Part shown: positions 5,935 to 13,042 of the stretch, piece after piece
Layout: every line of letters begins with the position of its first letter
How positions within the stretch are numbered: the first letter of the stretch is position 1
Origin: JACQHM01 sp964535215
Lineage (GTDB): Bacteria > Methylomirabilota > Methylomirabilia > Methylomirabilales > JACQHM01
Assembly: GCA_964535215.1 (NCBI GenBank)
Contig: CAZHST010000050.1
Coordinates: forward strand, 1-20,664
DNA length: 20,664 nucleotides
Direction of reading: 5' to 3'
The notes under the pieces: generated by a model
Told to the model about the DNA's origin: nothing
The model's database searches: none
Seen by the model: the letters and a program-made list of their open reading frames with translations, nothing else
Made by a program: the position numbers and the translations under genes

Positions 5935-7173
5935 ATGAGGCTCCACCGTCTACCTTCAGGGGTCACGCTCCTCGGGATCAAGGCGGCCCGGGAGCTTCTG
6001 GCCGGTGTCGTCCACAAGACCCCTCTCCACTTCTCCCACACCTTCAGCCGGATGACGGGGAGTGAGGTCTACCTGAAGTGCGAGAACCTCCAGCGCTCCG
6101 GGTCATTCAAGCTCCGGGGCGCCTATGTCAAGATCGCCAAGCTCACGGTGAAGGAGAAACGGAAAGGGGTGGTGGCGGCCTCGGCGGGGAACCACGCCCA
6201 GGGGGTCGCGCTGGCGGCGGCCAGGGCCGGGATCCGGGCGACGGTGGTGATGCCCAGACACGCCCCCATCACCAAGGTGATGGCCACCAAAGGCTACGGG
6301 GCCCGGGTCATCCTCTGGGGGGAGACGTATGACGACGCTAAAGCGAGGGCCTTACACCTCCATCGCAAAACCGGGGCGACCTACATCCCGGCCTTTGATG
6401 ATTATGACGTCATCGCCGGGCAAGGGACGGTGGGGCTTGAGATCCTGGAGGAGCTTCCCGACTGTGACGCTCTCGTGGTCCCCATCGGTGGCGGTGGGCT
6501 CGTTTCAGGGGTCGCGCTGGGGGCGAAGGAGAGCCGTCCCGAGATCAAGGTTTACGGGGTCCAGGCCAAAGGAGCCGCCTCCCTTCCTCTCTCCCTGGAG
6601 AAGGGGAGGCTGGTCTCGCTGGATCGGGTCGAGACCATCGCTGACGGGATCGCCGTCAAGAAACCCGGGCAGTTGACCTTCCCGTTGATCCAGCGCTATG
6701 TGGACGGGATCGCCACCGTAGATGATGACGAGATCGCCTCGACCATCCTGTTATTGCTGGAGCGGTCGAAGCTCCTGGTCGAGGGAGCAGGGGCGGTGGG
6801 GTTGGCAGCCCTCTTGAACGGGAAGCTTTCGCTCTCGGGGAAGAAGGTTGTTGTGGTCTTGAGCGGCGGAAACATTGACATCCCCCTCCTCTCCCGGATC
6901 CTGGAAAAGGGCCTGGCCAAGGCGGGGCGGTATCTTCGATTAGAGGTGCCGCTTCAGGATCGGCCTGGGGCGTTGAAGGAGTTCTTGGCCGTCGTCGCCA
7001 GGGCGGAGGCCAACGTCATCTCCGTCGAGCATGACCGCCTCGATCCCCGGATGCCCATCAACCGGGTGGAGGTCTATCTCACCGTGGAGACCAGGGACAC
7101 TTCCCACGGCGAAGAGCTCCTGGAAGCCCTCCGGGAGAAGGGGTATGAGGTCCGGATCGGTCCCGGCGGCTAA
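5935..7173 (+). CDS. ilvA: Threonine ammonia-lyase with ACT domain
   Basis: A 412-residue PLP enzyme of fold type II that should deaminate L-threonine to 2-oxobutanoate and ammonia, feeding isoleucine synthesis or threonine catabolism. Visible features are the PLP lysine Lys59 in SGSFKLRGAY, the ASAGNHAQG substrate loop (residues 82-90), the phosphate-binding glycines GGGGLVSG (185-192), and a late VVLSGGNID motif. A single C-terminal ACT domain (about 332-410, RLEVPLQDRPGALKEFLAVV) makes it like the shorter regulated enzymes (TdcB/IlvA1 type) rather than E. coli IlvA with two ACT-like units. The ATG at 5935 follows GGAGGA nine bases upstream. Threonine synthase lies 9.7 kb downstream in the same orientation. 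Confidence 0.9.
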   Translation: MRLHRLPSGVTLLGIKAARELLAGVVHKTPLHFSHTFSRMTGSEVYLKCENLQRSGSFKLRGAYVKIAKLTVKEKRKGVVAASAGNHAQGVALAAARAGIRATVVMPRHAPITKVMATKGYGARVILWGETYDDAKARALHLHRKTGATYIPAFDDYDVIAGQGTVGLEILEELPDCDALVVPIGGGGLVSGVALGAKESRPEIKVYGVQAKGAASLPLSLEKGRLVSLDRVETIADGIAVKKPGQLTFPLIQRYVDGIATVDDDEIASTILLLLERSKLLVEGAGAVGLAALLNGKLSLSGKKVVVVLSGGNIDIPLLSRILEKGLAKAGRYLRLEVPLQDRPGALKEFLAVVARAEANVISVEHDRLDPRMPINRVEVYLTVETRDTSHGEELLEALREKGYEVRIGPGG

Positions 7174-7178
7174 GACCT

Positions 7179-7433
7179 ATGGGTCCCCTCCCTGTCCCTA
7201 TTCATGTCGAGGGCTACGCCGGTTCTCGTGGCGAGGAGACACCCCGGGCCTTTGCCTACGAGGGGAGGCGGTTCCGGATCGTCAGGATCGTCCAGCGCTG
7301 GATCGAGGAGCAAATCACCGCCGGATGCGGTAGGCGGGTCTGGTTTACCGTTGAGGTTCACGATGGGGAGCTGATGACGATCTACTACGATACGGTGCTG
7401 GAGATGTGGTTTTGGGCCTCTTCAAGGGACTAA
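7179..7433 (+). CDS. Small conserved protein (DUF6504-like)
   Basis: An 84-residue protein. The start (PVPIHVEGYAGSRGEETPRAF) and the middle RFRIVRIVQRWIEEQ, followed by VWFTVEVHDGELMTIYYD and WFWASS, follow a pattern I know from small beta-rich proteins of unknown function (DUF6504-like: 'V-x-x-AGYRGEE-PR-F', then 'W-x-x-F-V-x-x-DG'). The match is from memory, so the family name is tentative. The ATG lies five bases after the ilvA stop and has no separate ribosome site, which suggests coupled translation. It looks soluble, with no signal peptide or cysteine cluster. Confidence 0.55.
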   Translation: MGPLPVPIHVEGYAGSRGEETPRAFAYEGRRFRIVRIVQRWIEEQITAGCGRRVWFTVEVHDGELMTIYYDTVLEMWFWASSRD

Positions 7434-7469
7434 AGGGGGGACCTGGATTCAGGGAAAGGAGCTACCATC

Positions 7470-7946
7470 ATGGCCACCATTCGGGTGATCGCTGAAGAGG
7501 AAGCGACGGGAAAGGTCAAGCGGATCTTTAACGAGTTCAAGCGGATCCGGAACGTTGAAAGGGTCCCTGCCATCTGGCGGGCCATGGCGGCGAACCCCGA
7601 TTATCTCGAGGCGACCTGGAACCGGTACAAGGCGATCATGCTGAAGGGGAAGCTGGATTTGCTCACCAAAGAGATCATCGCCCTGGCGGTCTCGGCTACG
7701 AACGGCTGCGCGTACTGAATCAATTCCCATACGGCCGCCGTGAAGCGGCTGGGTTTGGATGATGACGCCGTCGTCGAGGTGATGGCTGTCGTGGATTTCT
7801 TCAACGGGACCAACGCCCTGGCCGATGGGCTGGGGATCGAGCCGGATGTGTTTCCGCCTCTCGAGCCAAAGCCGGGGGGTGAGCAACCTGGGGTCAAGGG
7901 GCGAGGCTCAAGGACGAGGGCCGGGAGGAGGGGGTCGAGGCGATGA
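7470..7946 (+). CDS. AhpD/CMD-family selenoprotein (Sec at in-frame TGA)
   Basis: A 158-residue alkylhydroperoxidase D-like protein, probably a peroxidase or thiol-disulfide reductase, if TGA at 7716-7718 is read as selenocysteine. Before the TGA the frame has family sequence (KGKLDLLTKEIIALAVSATN, then GCAY). After it the same frame continues INSHTAAVKRLGLDDDAV and VMAVVDFFNGTNALADGLG, again exactly family-like. Intact relatives have NGCxYCINSHT, so the TGA sits on the second Cys of the CxxC redox motif: Cys80-Ala-Tyr-Sec83. A SECIS-like hairpin follows at once. The ATG at 7470 has AAAGGAG upstream. The real stop TGA (7944-7946) overlaps the next ATG. Past residue 135 the tail is rich in Arg and Gly and unlike the family. 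Confidence 0.85.
7716..7754 (+). promoter_or_regulatory. UGA codon plus bacterial SECIS-like hairpin
   Basis: Directly after the TGA, CCCA (7726-7729) can pair with TGGG (7750-7753). Above a four-base bulge, GCCGC (7734-7738) pairs with GCGGC (7745-7749), closing a six-base loop CGTGAA. A G in the second loop position, followed by U, and about 21 bases between the UGA and that G fit what is known of bacterial SECIS elements bound by SelB. The fold was done by eye. Confidence 0.65.
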
Positions 7947-9100
7947 GGGGTGCCGCCAGCCTCCTGGGTTTCGTCTGGCTTGCCGCCGTTTGTTTCGTTC
8001 CAGCGGCACAGGCCCAGGACCAGAAGATTCTGAAGCTCGGGGTCCAGCTTCCCTTGACCGGGAAGCGAGCCGCCGTGGGGGCGGTTATCAAAAAGGGTGT
8101 TGAGATGGCCATCGCTGATGTCAACCGGGAAGGGGGGGTTGACGGGGCACTTCTCCAGGCCATCTACGAAGATGATCAGGACACGAGGGAGGGGGCCGTC
8201 GAGGCGGTCAGGAGGCTTGCCCTGGAGCACCGGGTCCTGGCCATCATCGGTGAGCTCTTCAGCCCCTTTGTCCTGGTCAGCCGGGACATTGTTGAGAGAG
8301 AAGGGGTCCCCTATCTCACGGGCGGCACCAGCCCCCGGACGACGGAAGATGCCAGGTGGATCTTCCGGGTGGGGGCAAGTGATAGGCTCCTGGCCTCTCT
8401 CCTCGCCAGGTATGTCGTTGAAGACCTGGGGGCTGGGAGGATCGCCCTCCTCCACGATGCCACCGGGATCCATAACACCAGGGGCGAGCTGCTCCTGGAA
8501 ATCCTCCGGGAGCGGTACGGCCTTGTCCCTGTCGTGCACGGGTCATGGCACCCTGGTGACCGGGATTTTACGGCCCAACTGGGAAAGGTCAAGGCGAGTC
8601 CCGCTGGGGTCCTCATCGTGCTAGGGGAGACCGGCGAGGGGGGGTCTTTTCTTCGACAGGCGAAAGAGCTGGGTCTTGAGGCGCTGATCATCGCCCATCG
8701 GGACTTCGGGGCGAAGCAGGTCTTGGAGGAGGCCGGGCCGGCCGTCGAGGGGGTGCTGATCGTGACCGAGTACGTCCCGGAGCTTCTGGACACGGAGCGG
8801 CGGGTCTGGGCCCAACGGTACGAGGCCCGCTTTGGCACCCCCGCCAACGTTATCGCCGTGCAGTATTACGATGCTGTGCTCCTCCTGGCTGAGGCGATTA
8901 GGAGAGGGAGGGCGAGCCGGGAGGGGATGAGGGTGGGGCTGGAGCGGCTCAGGGGTTTCCGAGGGATGCTCGCCGACTACACCTTTGATGAAGAGAGGAA
9001 CGGCGTCCATCAGTTCTATGTGATCACGTTCAAGGGGGGGAGACCGATCTTGGTCACGCTCCTCTATGAGGAACCGTATGCGACAGGGGGTGATCGGTAA
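7943..9100 (+). CDS. Periplasmic branched-chain amino acid-type binding protein
   Basis: A 385-residue solute-binding protein of the LivJ/LivK (periplasmic-binding type I) family. It has a signal peptide with a likely cut after AQA (residue 25), then the family opening LKLGVQLPLTGKRAAVGAVI, GVEMAIADVNREGG, and IIGELFSPFVLV as the region lining the ligand site. VIAVQYYDAVLLLAEAIRRG and a C-terminal LADYTFDEERNGVHQFYVI complete the fold. The ligand is probably an amino acid, amide or aromatic acid; it cannot be told from the sequence. No permease or ATPase gene is near, so it is an orphan. The ATG overlaps the selenoprotein stop and has its own GGAGGAGGGGG site. Confidence 0.85.
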   Translation: MRGAASLLGFVWLAAVCFVPAAQAQDQKILKLGVQLPLTGKRAAVGAVIKKGVEMAIADVNREGGVDGALLQAIYEDDQDTREGAVEAVRRLALEHRVLAIIGELFSPFVLVSRDIVEREGVPYLTGGTSPRTTEDARWIFRVGASDRLLASLLARYVVEDLGAGRIALLHDATGIHNTRGELLLEILRERYGLVPVVHGSWHPGDRDFTAQLGKVKASPAGVLIVLGETGEGGSFLRQAKELGLEALIIAHRDFGAKQVLEEAGPAVEGVLIVTEYVPELLDTERRVWAQRYEARFGTPANVIAVQYYDAVLLLAEAIRRGRASREGMRVGLERLRGFRGMLADYTFDEERNGVHQFYVITFKGGRPILVTLLYEEPYATGGDR

Positions 9101-10254
9101 TGCATGGGGGGATGGTGATGAAAGCGATGCCCTTGGGGGTGCTTCTGATCATCACCCTGGGGTGCTCCTCCTCTTCGACGGCGGAGGCCCTCCCTAAAGT
9201 CCCGCCCGGGTTTCAGGTCCAGGTCTTCGCCGGGGGTCTCCCCCTGGCAACCATGATGGCCTTCAGCCCCAAAGGGGACCTTTACGTGAGCCTCCCCTCT
9301 GAGGGGAGGGTCGTAGTCCTCCCCGACGAGGACCACGATGGCCGGGCGGACCGGGTCATCACCTTTGCCGAAGGTCTGGAGCTTCCCACCGGTCTGGCCT
9401 TCCGGGATGGGGCCCTCTACGTTGCCGGGGGGCGCTTCCTCGTCCGCCTGGAGGATACCGATGGTGACCGGGTAGCCGATCGTCGGAGGATCTTGGTCAG
9501 TGACCTTCCCCCCAGGGGGAACCACTGGACCAAGGGGTTGGGTTTTGGCCCCGATGGGATGCTTTACCTTTCCATCGGCTCCTCCTGTAATGTCTGCATC
9601 GAGGAGGATCGGCGGCGGGCGGCCATCCTTCGGATGAGGCCCGACGGGACAGGGATGAGGGTCTTCGCCGAGGGCCTTCGGAACGCCTACCGGTTCACCT
9701 GGCATCCTGAGACCAAGAAGATGTACGCTACGGAGATCGGCCGGGACTGGCTGGGGGATGACCTCCCCCCTGACGAGGTGAACATCATTGAGGAGGGCAG
9801 GCACTACGGCTGGCCCTTCTGCTACGGCGATCGGATCCCCGACCCGGAATGGGGGAAGCCGGAGTTCTGCCAGAAGACGGTTCCCCCTCTGGTGAAGCTC
9901 CCCGCCCACTCTTCCCCCGGTGGCCTCGCCTTCTATACGGGGACCCAGTTTCCGGAGGAGTACCGGGGAAACCTCTTCGTCACCCTGCTGGGTTCCTGGA
10001 ACCGCTCGACCCCCGTAGGTTACATGGTCGTCCGGATCCCCTTCGATGGTGAAACCCCTGGCAGGCCTGTCGAGTTTATGACCGATTTTCCCGCCTCGGG
10101 GGCAACAAGGGTCGGAGGACCCCGTCGGGCAGGGATCACCGTCTGCGAGGAGTGCGGGAAGCCCTCGGACCTGGCCGTGGGGCCTGAGGGGAGCCTTTAC
10201 ATCGCCGATAAGAAAGCCGGGAGGGTCTACCGGGTCACCTACCGGCCGAGGTGA
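9100..10254 (+). CDS. Lipoprotein beta-propeller (sorbosone/PQQ glucose dehydrogenase type)
   Basis: A 384-residue secreted protein with an N-terminal hydrophobic stretch ending in a lipobox (LIITLGC, so Cys21 of the long form would be lipidated). The body is a six-blade propeller of the soluble PQQ glucose dehydrogenase/L-sorbosone dehydrogenase superfamily: PPGFQVQVFAGGLPLATMMA, DLYVSLPSEGRVVVL, NHWTKGLGFGPDGMLYLSIG, EGLRNAYRFTWHPETKKMYA, HYGWPFCYGD and HSSPGGLAFYTG. Acid-rich loops DEDHDGRADR and DTDGDRVADR look like calcium sites. Whether it uses PQQ and which sugar it oxidises is unknown. ATG 9100 overlaps the previous stop; ATG 9118, after a run of Gs, is an equally good start. Confidence 0.8.
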   Translation: MHGGMVMKAMPLGVLLIITLGCSSSSTAEALPKVPPGFQVQVFAGGLPLATMMAFSPKGDLYVSLPSEGRVVVLPDEDHDGRADRVITFAEGLELPTGLAFRDGALYVAGGRFLVRLEDTDGDRVADRRRILVSDLPPRGNHWTKGLGFGPDGMLYLSIGSSCNVCIEEDRRRAAILRMRPDGTGMRVFAEGLRNAYRFTWHPETKKMYATEIGRDWLGDDLPPDEVNIIEEGRHYGWPFCYGDRIPDPEWGKPEFCQKTVPPLVKLPAHSSPGGLAFYTGTQFPEEYRGNLFVTLLGSWNRSTPVGYMVVRIPFDGETPGRPVEFMTDFPASGATRVGGPRRAGITVCEECGKPSDLAVGPEGSLYIADKKAGRVYRVTYRPR

Positions 10255-10271
10255 CGCGTTGTGAAGGAGGC

Positions 10272-10916
10272 ATGATCCGGAAAGCGTTCCTGGGGCTCCT
10301 GATGGCTTTCCTGCTTCAGGGCGAGCCTTCCCTGGGGGCCCGGACGATGTTAGAAGGGGTCGTCACGGGGGTGACCGATGGCGATACCCTGGTGGTCAAG
10401 ATCGGTGGCCGCCAGGAAAGGGTTCGCTTGATCGGGGTGGATGCCCCGGAAAAAGGGCAGGGGTTCTGGGGGGAGAAAGCGACCCAGTTTACCAGGGAGC
10501 GGGCCTTCAAGCGGACGGTCACGCTGGAGCTGGATGTCCAGGAGCGGGATCGCTACGGACGGCTCTTAGCCTATGTGTATGTGAACGGCTCCATGCTGAA
10601 CGAGGAGCTGCTCAGGGAGGGGCTTGCCATGCTCTTGACCATCCCTCCAAACGTCCGCTACGCTGATCGGTTTGTGAGGCTTCAGCAGGAGGCCAGACAT
10701 CGGGAGGTGGGGATCTGGAATCCTAAGCTGGGTTTGGCCGAGAGCCCTGCGGCGTACCGGAGGGAGAGGCGGGGGCGAAAGGAGGGGTCCCCCCCCTGGA
10801 AGGGGGTCCCGAACTGGATCCCCTGGGGGGCGGCGGTCGGGCTCCTCTTGTTGCTGTGGATGCTTCGAGGGAGGAGGCGGTGGACCGGGAAGAAACGGAG
10901 GGGCAGCCTTTCATGA
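10272..10916 (+). CDS. Exported SNase-like nuclease with C-terminal membrane anchor
   Basis: A 214-residue staphylococcal-nuclease-fold protein. An N-terminal export signal (KAFLGLLMAFLL) is followed by the domain: VTDGDTLVV with Asp36/Asp38, RVRLIGVDAPEKG with Arg52, Asp58 and Glu60, and ERDRYGRLLAYVYVNG with Arg97. All main catalytic positions of the family are kept, so it should be a calcium-dependent nuclease outside the cytoplasm. Unusually, the C-terminus has a transmembrane helix (GAAVGLLLLLWML, about 186-198) with a basic tail, so it should be anchored. The ATG at 10272 has AAGGAGG only one base upstream, which is too close; the GTG at 10251 overlapping the previous stop is the alternative. 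A truncated relative lies at 696-1031. Confidence 0.82.
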   Translation: MIRKAFLGLLMAFLLQGEPSLGARTMLEGVVTGVTDGDTLVVKIGGRQERVRLIGVDAPEKGQGFWGEKATQFTRERAFKRTVTLELDVQERDRYGRLLAYVYVNGSMLNEELLREGLAMLLTIPPNVRYADRFVRLQQEARHREVGIWNPKLGLAESPAAYRRERRGRKEGSPPWKGVPNWIPWGAAVGLLLLLWMLRGRRRWTGKKRRGSLS

Positions 10917-10931
10917 AGACGCTGCCCCTCC
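10897..10931. terminator. Bidirectional terminator hairpin
   Basis: GGAGGGGCAGC (10897-10907) and GCTGCCCCTCC (10921-10931) form a perfect 11-bp stem with a 13-base loop that contains the nuclease stop codon. It lies between converging genes. On the minus strand the stem is followed by a T-rich run (CCGTTTCTTCC), on the plus strand by CTTCATT, so it probably ends transcripts from both sides, better leftward. Confidence 0.6.
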
Positions 10932-10949
10932 CTTCATTGGTCTCGAAGG

Positions 10950-11144
10950 TTAGAGGCCGTTGCCGTTCAAGGTCTTCGGCAGCTCGGCCCCGCACTTCTC
11001 ACAGACTTTCATCATCCGGGCCCGGGGCGTGTAAACCCGGGTCCAGATTAGCTCGCCACCGCACGAGCAGCTCCCGGCACTTTTGGGAGCTGTCACCTTG
11101 CCGCGGCTGGCCAGCTTGGCGCCGGCGGTTCGCTCCTTTGCCAC
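10950..11144 (-). CDS. Small zinc-ribbon protein
   Basis: A leftward 64-residue protein with GTG start at 11144 and an excellent ribosome site (AAAGGAGGGTGAGAC before GTG). A basic N-terminus (MAKERTAGAKLASRGKVTAP) is followed by CSCGGELIWTR and, 18 residues on, VCEKCGAEL: one CxC and one CxxC knuckle of a single zinc ribbon. Such mini proteins often bind nucleic acid or ribosomes, but there is no proof for this one. It converges on the nuclease gene and shares its terminator. Its upstream side faces the structured non-coding stretch at 11179-11302, which may contain its leader. Confidence 0.75.
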   Translation of the reverse strand: MAKERTAGAKLASRGKVTAPKSAGSCSCGGELIWTRVYTPRARMMKVCEKCGAELPKTLNGNGL

Positions 11145-11178
11145 GTCTCACCCTCCTTTCTCGATTTGTCTTATGCAA

Positions 11179-11302
11179 CAAGGCGATTTTGCCTTGGCTC
11201 TTTACCACCGCGAGGTGCAGAAACGCTCCCCGCTGCCGCCGGATGGCGGCTTTTCAAAGCCGCGGTTTGCTCTCCGGGACGGGAGTGAATTGGGTGAGCG
11301 TT
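11179..11302. other. Structured non-coding stretch with competing hairpins
   Basis: The roughly 290 bases between 11145 and 11435 have no convincing gene. Several inverted repeats are visible: CAAGGC-GATTTT-GCCTTG near 11179-11196; GCCGCC-GGAT-GGCGGC (11235-11250) followed by TTTTC; GCGGCTT-TTCA-AAGCCGC (11246-11263), which reuses the right arm of the previous one; and outer arms AACGCTC (11222-11228) and GAGCGTT (11296-11302). It could be the leader of the leftward zinc-ribbon gene, the leader of the rightward gene at 11436, or a small RNA. No known RNA family was recognised. Confidence 0.35.
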
Positions 11303-11435
11303 CTTGAGATGCTTTGAAGGGGCGGAATCCGGTGATAGGCCCGCGGTGATTCTGAAAGAGCGATTATAGGGATCGTGGAAGGCTTGTCAAGAGGTTTTTT
11401 CGCTGGAACAGAAATTGCAAAAAGGGGGAACGCCG

Positions 11436-11747
11436 ATGCCGGGGGGACGGGAAGCCTACCTTGCGCTTTTAGCCGGGAAGGATCCGAAGATCCGGCAACT
11501 GCTTGATGAAGGATACGAGTTTGTCACCAACGCCTTCCGCCCGGGTTCGAAGCCGTCCGGGTTCAGGGCGAAGGAGGACCAAGAGATCATCCGGGAGTTG
11601 AAGCGGCAAGGGTACGAGGTCGAACGCTGGATGGCCTACGATGAGCGGGGGGCGGCGATTGCGACCATGAGCTCGATCTGGCGGAGGAAGCGGCTTCGGG
11701 TGAAACGTCAAGGAGATGAAGGGAGGTCTCGTGAGTCCGAGGGCTGA
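11436..11747 (+). CDS. Small hypothetical protein
   Basis: A 103-residue protein starting MPGGREAYLALLAGKDPKIR. The ATG at 11436 follows AAAGGGGG by about eight bases and is preferred to an upstream TTG at 11415. It is rich in charged residues (EIIRELKRQGYEVERWMAYD) with a basic end, probably cytoplasmic and partly helical. No cysteine cluster, signal peptide or membrane segment is seen and I do not recognise a family. Its last 17 bases overlap the start of the transglycosylase gene. The two are probably co-transcribed. Confidence 0.6.
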   Translation: MPGGREAYLALLAGKDPKIRQLLDEGYEFVTNAFRPGSKPSGFRAKEDQEIIRELKRQGYEVERWMAYDERGAAIATMSSIWRRKRLRVKRQGDEGRSRESEG

Positions 11748-12960
11748 ACCGAGGCGAAAGTTCGTTAAGAGCCTGCTCCTGATCCTCGTGGCTTGGTTGG
11801 TGATCCCTCCTCTTGCCCGCTCGGACCCCTCCAGATCCTCATCCCTCTTCCCCATCCCTCCCTCAATGGAGGCATCCGTTGCCTTCTGGAAACGGGTCTA
11901 TGGTGAGTTCAGCACCAGGGAGTATATCCTCCATGACAAAGAGGACCTCTCCATCATCTACGACGTGGTAGATGTCGTGAGGCTCTCTGGCGGGAGGGAG
12001 CCCTCGTTCCAGGAGGCGGTCCAAGCCGTCGAGCGGGTGAAGAACCGGTACGTGGCTGCCCTGACCAGGTTGGGATCGGGCGGATCCCCTGCCGATCCAC
12101 CGACCTGGGAGGAGAGGCAGGTGTTCAAAGCCCTGGGGTGCCCCTGCCCGCCTCAAGTCTTTGCCAAAGCGGCGGAGCAGATCCGGGTCCAAAAGGGGCT
12201 CAAGGAGGAGTTCCTCGCCGGGCTGGAGCGGGGGAGGATCTACGCCCCGAGGATGGCCAGGATCTTCAGGCGTTACGGTGTCCCGGAGGAGCTGGTTGTT
12301 CTCTCCTTGGTCGAGTCCTTCTTTAACCCCAAGGCGGTTTCCAAGGCGGGGGCTGTCGGGATCTGGCAGTTCGTCAAGGCGACGGGCCGCCGGTTCTTGA
12401 CCATCACCCCGTACCGGGATGAGCGGAACGACCCGTATCGGGCCACCGAAGCCGCCGCCAGGCTTCTGAGGGAGAACTACGAGCTTCTCGGGAATTGGCC
12501 CCTGGCCATCACCGCCTACAACTATGGCCAGGTAGGGATGCTCAGGGCCAAAGAGAGGGTCGGCTCCGACCGGCTTGAGGAGATCATCGCCAGCCACGAA
12601 GGGAAGGCCTTCGGCTTTGCCGTCAAGAACTTCTATGCCGAATTCCTGGCCGCCCTTGACCTCTGGGAGGCTCACGGTGGGGATGTGGTGGTGGCTTCGG
12701 TCTCTGCCAAGCCGAGCCGAACGCGTGAGGCCTTTACCAAGGGGGAAAAGAGACGTCCCTCGTCCTCTGGGTCGGAGAGGGGGAAAAAGAGGGTCTTGGT
12801 CAAGCGGTTCCATCGGGTGAGACCCGGGGAGACCCTTTGGCAGATCGCCAAGGCGTACCAAACCTCGCCCGCCGCTTTGAAGAAGGTCAACAGGATCCAG
12901 AACCCGAGACACCTGAAGCCTGGTCGGCGCCTCCTCATCCCCGAGGCCGGAGAGGCCTAG
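11731..12960 (+). CDS. Lytic transglycosylase (MltD-like) with LysM domain
   Basis: A 409-residue envelope enzyme that should cleave the glycan strands of peptidoglycan non-hydrolytically. An N-terminal signal (FVKSLLLILVAWLVIPPLA) is followed by a helical linker, then the SLT domain: LVVLSLVESFFNPKAVS with the catalytic Glu (residue 195), AGAVGIWQFVKATGR, and NWPLAITAYNYGQVGMLRA. After a Ser/Arg/Lys-rich linker, one LysM unit (about 360-404, HRVRPGETLWQIAKAYQTSP to LKPGRRLLIP) binds peptidoglycan. E. coli MltD has more than one LysM; here there is one. GTG 11731 has GGGAGG four bases upstream and is preferred to ATG 11716, whose AAGGAG is directly adjacent. Confidence 0.9.
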   Translation: MSPRAEPRRKFVKSLLLILVAWLVIPPLARSDPSRSSSLFPIPPSMEASVAFWKRVYGEFSTREYILHDKEDLSIIYDVVDVVRLSGGREPSFQEAVQAVERVKNRYVAALTRLGSGGSPADPPTWEERQVFKALGCPCPPQVFAKAAEQIRVQKGLKEEFLAGLERGRIYAPRMARIFRRYGVPEELVVLSLVESFFNPKAVSKAGAVGIWQFVKATGRRFLTITPYRDERNDPYRATEAAARLLRENYELLGNWPLAITAYNYGQVGMLRAKERVGSDRLEEIIASHEGKAFGFAVKNFYAEFLAALDLWEAHGGDVVVASVSAKPSRTREAFTKGEKRRPSSSGSERGKKRVLVKRFHRVRPGETLWQIAKAYQTSPAALKKVNRIQNPRHLKPGRRLLIPEAGEA

Positions 12961-12973
12961 CGACATCGCGGGC

Positions 12974-13001
12974 TTGACAAAGAACGTGGGTAGGCTATAG
13001 T
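12974..13001 (+). promoter_or_regulatory. Strong sigma70-type promoter of amrS
   Basis: A perfect TTGACA (12974-12979), a 16-base spacer and TATAGT (12996-13001, five of six). Transcription should start near 13008, about 35 bases before the ATG at 13043. It begins 14 bases after the stop of the transglycosylase gene, so amrS is its own transcription unit. Confidence 0.75.
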
Positions 13002-13042
13002 GAGTATGGAGATTCCCTGGGCCTTTGAGGGGGTGGGGAAAG

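Noticed and set aside
7716..7718. TGA as a true stop or as a pseudogene lesion
   Set aside because: The frame stays open and family-like for the rest of the domain, the codon falls exactly on a redox cysteine position, and a SECIS-like hairpin follows. A random nonsense mutation would rarely meet all three conditions. A sequencing error cannot be fully excluded.
11863..12966. A 367-codon minus-strand open frame opposite the transglycosylase
   Set aside because: The plus-strand frame has a signal peptide, SLT catalytic motifs and LysM; the minus-strand product is rich in Pro/Gly/Arg/Asp with no recognisable domain, as expected of antisense reading in GC-rich DNA.
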